Origin: Trueperaceae bacterium
GTDB taxonomy: Bacteria > Deinococcota > Deinococci > Deinococcales > Trueperaceae
Assembly: GCA_007128755.1 (NCBI GenBank)
Contig: SKWV01000226.1
Span: 1-7,013 of the forward strand
Direction: 5' to 3'
Length of the DNA stretch: 7,013 nucleotides
The stretch's first letter is position 1; every line of letters begins with the position of its first letter. The notes beneath the pieces were generated by a model. It searched no databases and was not told the DNA's origin. It worked only from the letters and a program-made list of their open reading frames with translations. Shown piece after piece: positions 6,374 through 7,013 of this stretch. The translations under genes were made by a program, and so were the position numbers.

Positions 6374-6798
6374 CCGACCAGCTCCCGGAGGAGTTCCGGT
6401 GCCGGCGGATGCTCGGTGACACCGAGGAGGTTCTCGTTCCAGCGCGCCTCGTTCCAGACCTCGAGCCGGTTCGGCGCGCCGGCGATGATGACGTTGCCTT
6501 GCGCCTCGGCGAACTGGCGCAGGATGGGCGGAAGGGTCACGCGGCCGGCGCTGTCGAGCTTCGCCTTGGCGGCGCCGGAGTAGAAGAACCGCACGAAGTT
6601 GCGCGCGTCGGGATCGGTGAGCGGGAGCTCCTCGAGCCGCTTCTCGATCCGGCTCCAGGCGCTCATCGGGAAGACGTAGAGGCAACGCTCCATGCCTCGG
6701 GTCACGATCATGCCGTCCTCCACGAAGTCGCGGAAGCCGGGCGGGATGATGACCCGCCCCTTGTCGTCGACCGCGTACTGGTACTCACCGAACGGCAC
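6370..6798 (-). CDS. mraZ: MraZ, transcriptional regulator of the dcw cluster
   Basis: MraZ is a DNA-binding protein of the AbrB/SpoVT fold that forms rings and usually represses its own dcw operon. The protein is 142 residues, the usual family length. Two tandem MraZ domains are visible, each with the DxxGR signature: DDKGR at about residues 11-15 and DSAGR at about 82-86. The family blocks FVRFFYSGA (68-76) and APNRLEVW (108-115) are also present. I chose the GTG at 6798-6796 because the family begins with an MPFGEY-like sequence, and this start gives exactly that. The open frame continues to 6951, but that part would cross the promoter and looks non-coding. The start has only a poor ribosome binding site (GGTGGGG, two bases upstream), so coupling to a leader ORF is possible. 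It is the first gene of the cluster, and its stop overlaps the rsmH start as ATGA. The probable operator lies upstream at 6925-6949. Identity is very secure; the exact start is fairly secure. Confidence 0.95.
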   Translation of the reverse strand: MPFGEYQYAVDDKGRVIIPPGFRDFVEDGMIVTRGMERCLYVFPMSAWSRIEKRLEELPLTDPDARNFVRFFYSGAAKAKLDSAGRVTLPPILRQFAEAQGNVIIAGAPNRLEVWNEARWNENLLGVTEHPPAPELLRELVG

Positions 6799-6913
6799 GG
6801 CCCCACCGATCCCCACCGGCGGCGCGCGCGGGGGGGCGGCCGGTGCTTCGTGTCGGGTGGCGCATGGTGCGTTGGGGAGCGTTCGGCACGGGTCGGGTGG
6901 CCTCCTGGGATGT
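6799..6913 (-). promoter_or_regulatory. mraZ 5' leader with strong Shine-Dalgarno, possible short leader ORF and second GTGGGG repeat pair
   Basis: The leader between the inferred transcription start and mraZ is about 115 bases. It contains AGGAGG at 6906-6901, the best ribosome binding sequence I found in the window, yet no start codon in the mraZ frame is close to it. A GTG eleven bases further (6889-6887) opens 34 codons in another frame, ending with TGA at 6787-6785, which is 14 bases inside mraZ. Just before the mraZ start, GTGGGG occurs twice with a 10-base period (6816-6811 and 6806-6801), echoing the upstream operator. The leader peptide resembles nothing I recognise and its Arg/Pro-rich composition could be chance in GC-rich DNA. 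Confidence 0.45.
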
Positions 6914-6919
6914 GGCTGC

Positions 6920-6949
6920 AGCCTACCACAATCTCCCACGATTTCCCAC
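6920..6949 (-). promoter_or_regulatory. mraZ promoter with overlapping MraZ operator
   Basis: Three direct repeats read on the minus strand as GTGGG, GTGGG and GTGGT, at 6949-6945, 6939-6935 and 6929-6925, exactly 10 bases apart. MraZ of E. coli is known to bind TGGGN repeats separated by five bases, which is the same spacing. A -10 box TAGGCT lies at 6925-6920 with TG at the extended -10 position (TGGTAGGCT). No good -35 hexamer is seen 16-18 bases upstream, where the repeats sit. Transcription would start near 6913. Repressor bound here would cover the promoter, so autorepression of the whole cluster is the natural reading. The stretch is clearly AT-richer than the genes. Confidence 0.82.
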
Positions 6950-7013
6950 ACCTATGCCCGCGTCAGCCACCGGGTGTATCGAGAGCCCCACTTCGGGCGC
7001 CGCGGCACGAACA
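6950..7013. other. Short non-coding stretch upstream of the mraZ promoter
   Basis: I see no convincing gene in these last bases of the window. A weak GCCC/GGGC inverted repeat around 6985-6998 has no T-run on either side, so I do not call it a terminator. The upstream gene lies outside the window. Confidence 0.5.

Noticed and set aside
6374..6685. Upstream in-frame extension of rsmH inside mraZ
   Set aside because: The extension is low-complexity shadow sequence; the ATGA junction and GGGAG support the start at 6373.
6852..6900. Nine-base repeat gtcgggtgg at 6852-6860 and 6892-6900
   Set aside because: It is short, GC-rich and of irregular context; chance is a sufficient explanation.
6985..6998. 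Possible terminator of an upstream gene
   Set aside because: The stem has only about four base pairs and no T-run follows on either strand.

Overview
The window is one uninterrupted run of minus-strand genes: the 5' part of a division and cell wall (dcw) cluster. In transcription order, from high to low coordinates, it holds mraZ, rsmH (mraW), a small ftsL-like gene, ftsI (class B penicillin-binding protein), murF, mraY, and a murD that runs off the left edge of the window. Base composition is strongly GC-rich and most third positions are G or C, so many long open frames on the other strand and in other frames are shadows. The organism looks like a GC-rich member of Deinococcota, perhaps near Truepera. 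This rests on the MraZ amino terminus, a very short FtsI, the gene order and the absence of murE between ftsI and murF. It is inference and was not tested by a search.

Region 6799-7013 is the control region. It has an extended -10 promoter overlapped by three GTGG(G/T) repeats with an exact 10-base period, which matches the known type of MraZ operator. A leader of about 115 bases follows. It carries an AGGAGG Shine-Dalgarno sequence in front of a possible 34-codon leader ORF, and a second pair of GTGGGG repeats, again 10 bases apart, just before the mraZ start. Region 5052-6798 holds mraZ, rsmH and ftsL, joined by ATGA overlaps. Region 3670-5061 is ftsI, which overlaps ftsL by 10 bases. Region 3575-3669 is the only real gap inside the cluster. 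It is locally AT-richer and has a TATGAT box, a hairpin and a small palindrome, so it probably holds a second promoter for murF onward. Region 1-3574 holds murF, mraY (ATGA overlap) and murD (10-base gap, with the ribosome binding site over the mraY stop).

The products act together. MurD and MurF are cytoplasmic ligases that add D-glutamate and the terminal dipeptide to UDP-MurNAc. MraY moves the finished phospho-MurNAc-pentapeptide to undecaprenyl phosphate to give lipid I. FtsI cross-links septal peptidoglycan with FtsL as a divisome partner. RsmH methylates 16S rRNA and MraZ regulates the cluster.

I see no new defence or mobile system here. The unusual points are in detail. MraY has glycine where the metal-binding aspartate of the FMGD motif is expected. 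MurD has a FolC-like GKGT P-loop and other replaced signature residues. MurF lacks the usual HN..N signature. FtsI lacks most of the usual amino-terminal pedestal domain.
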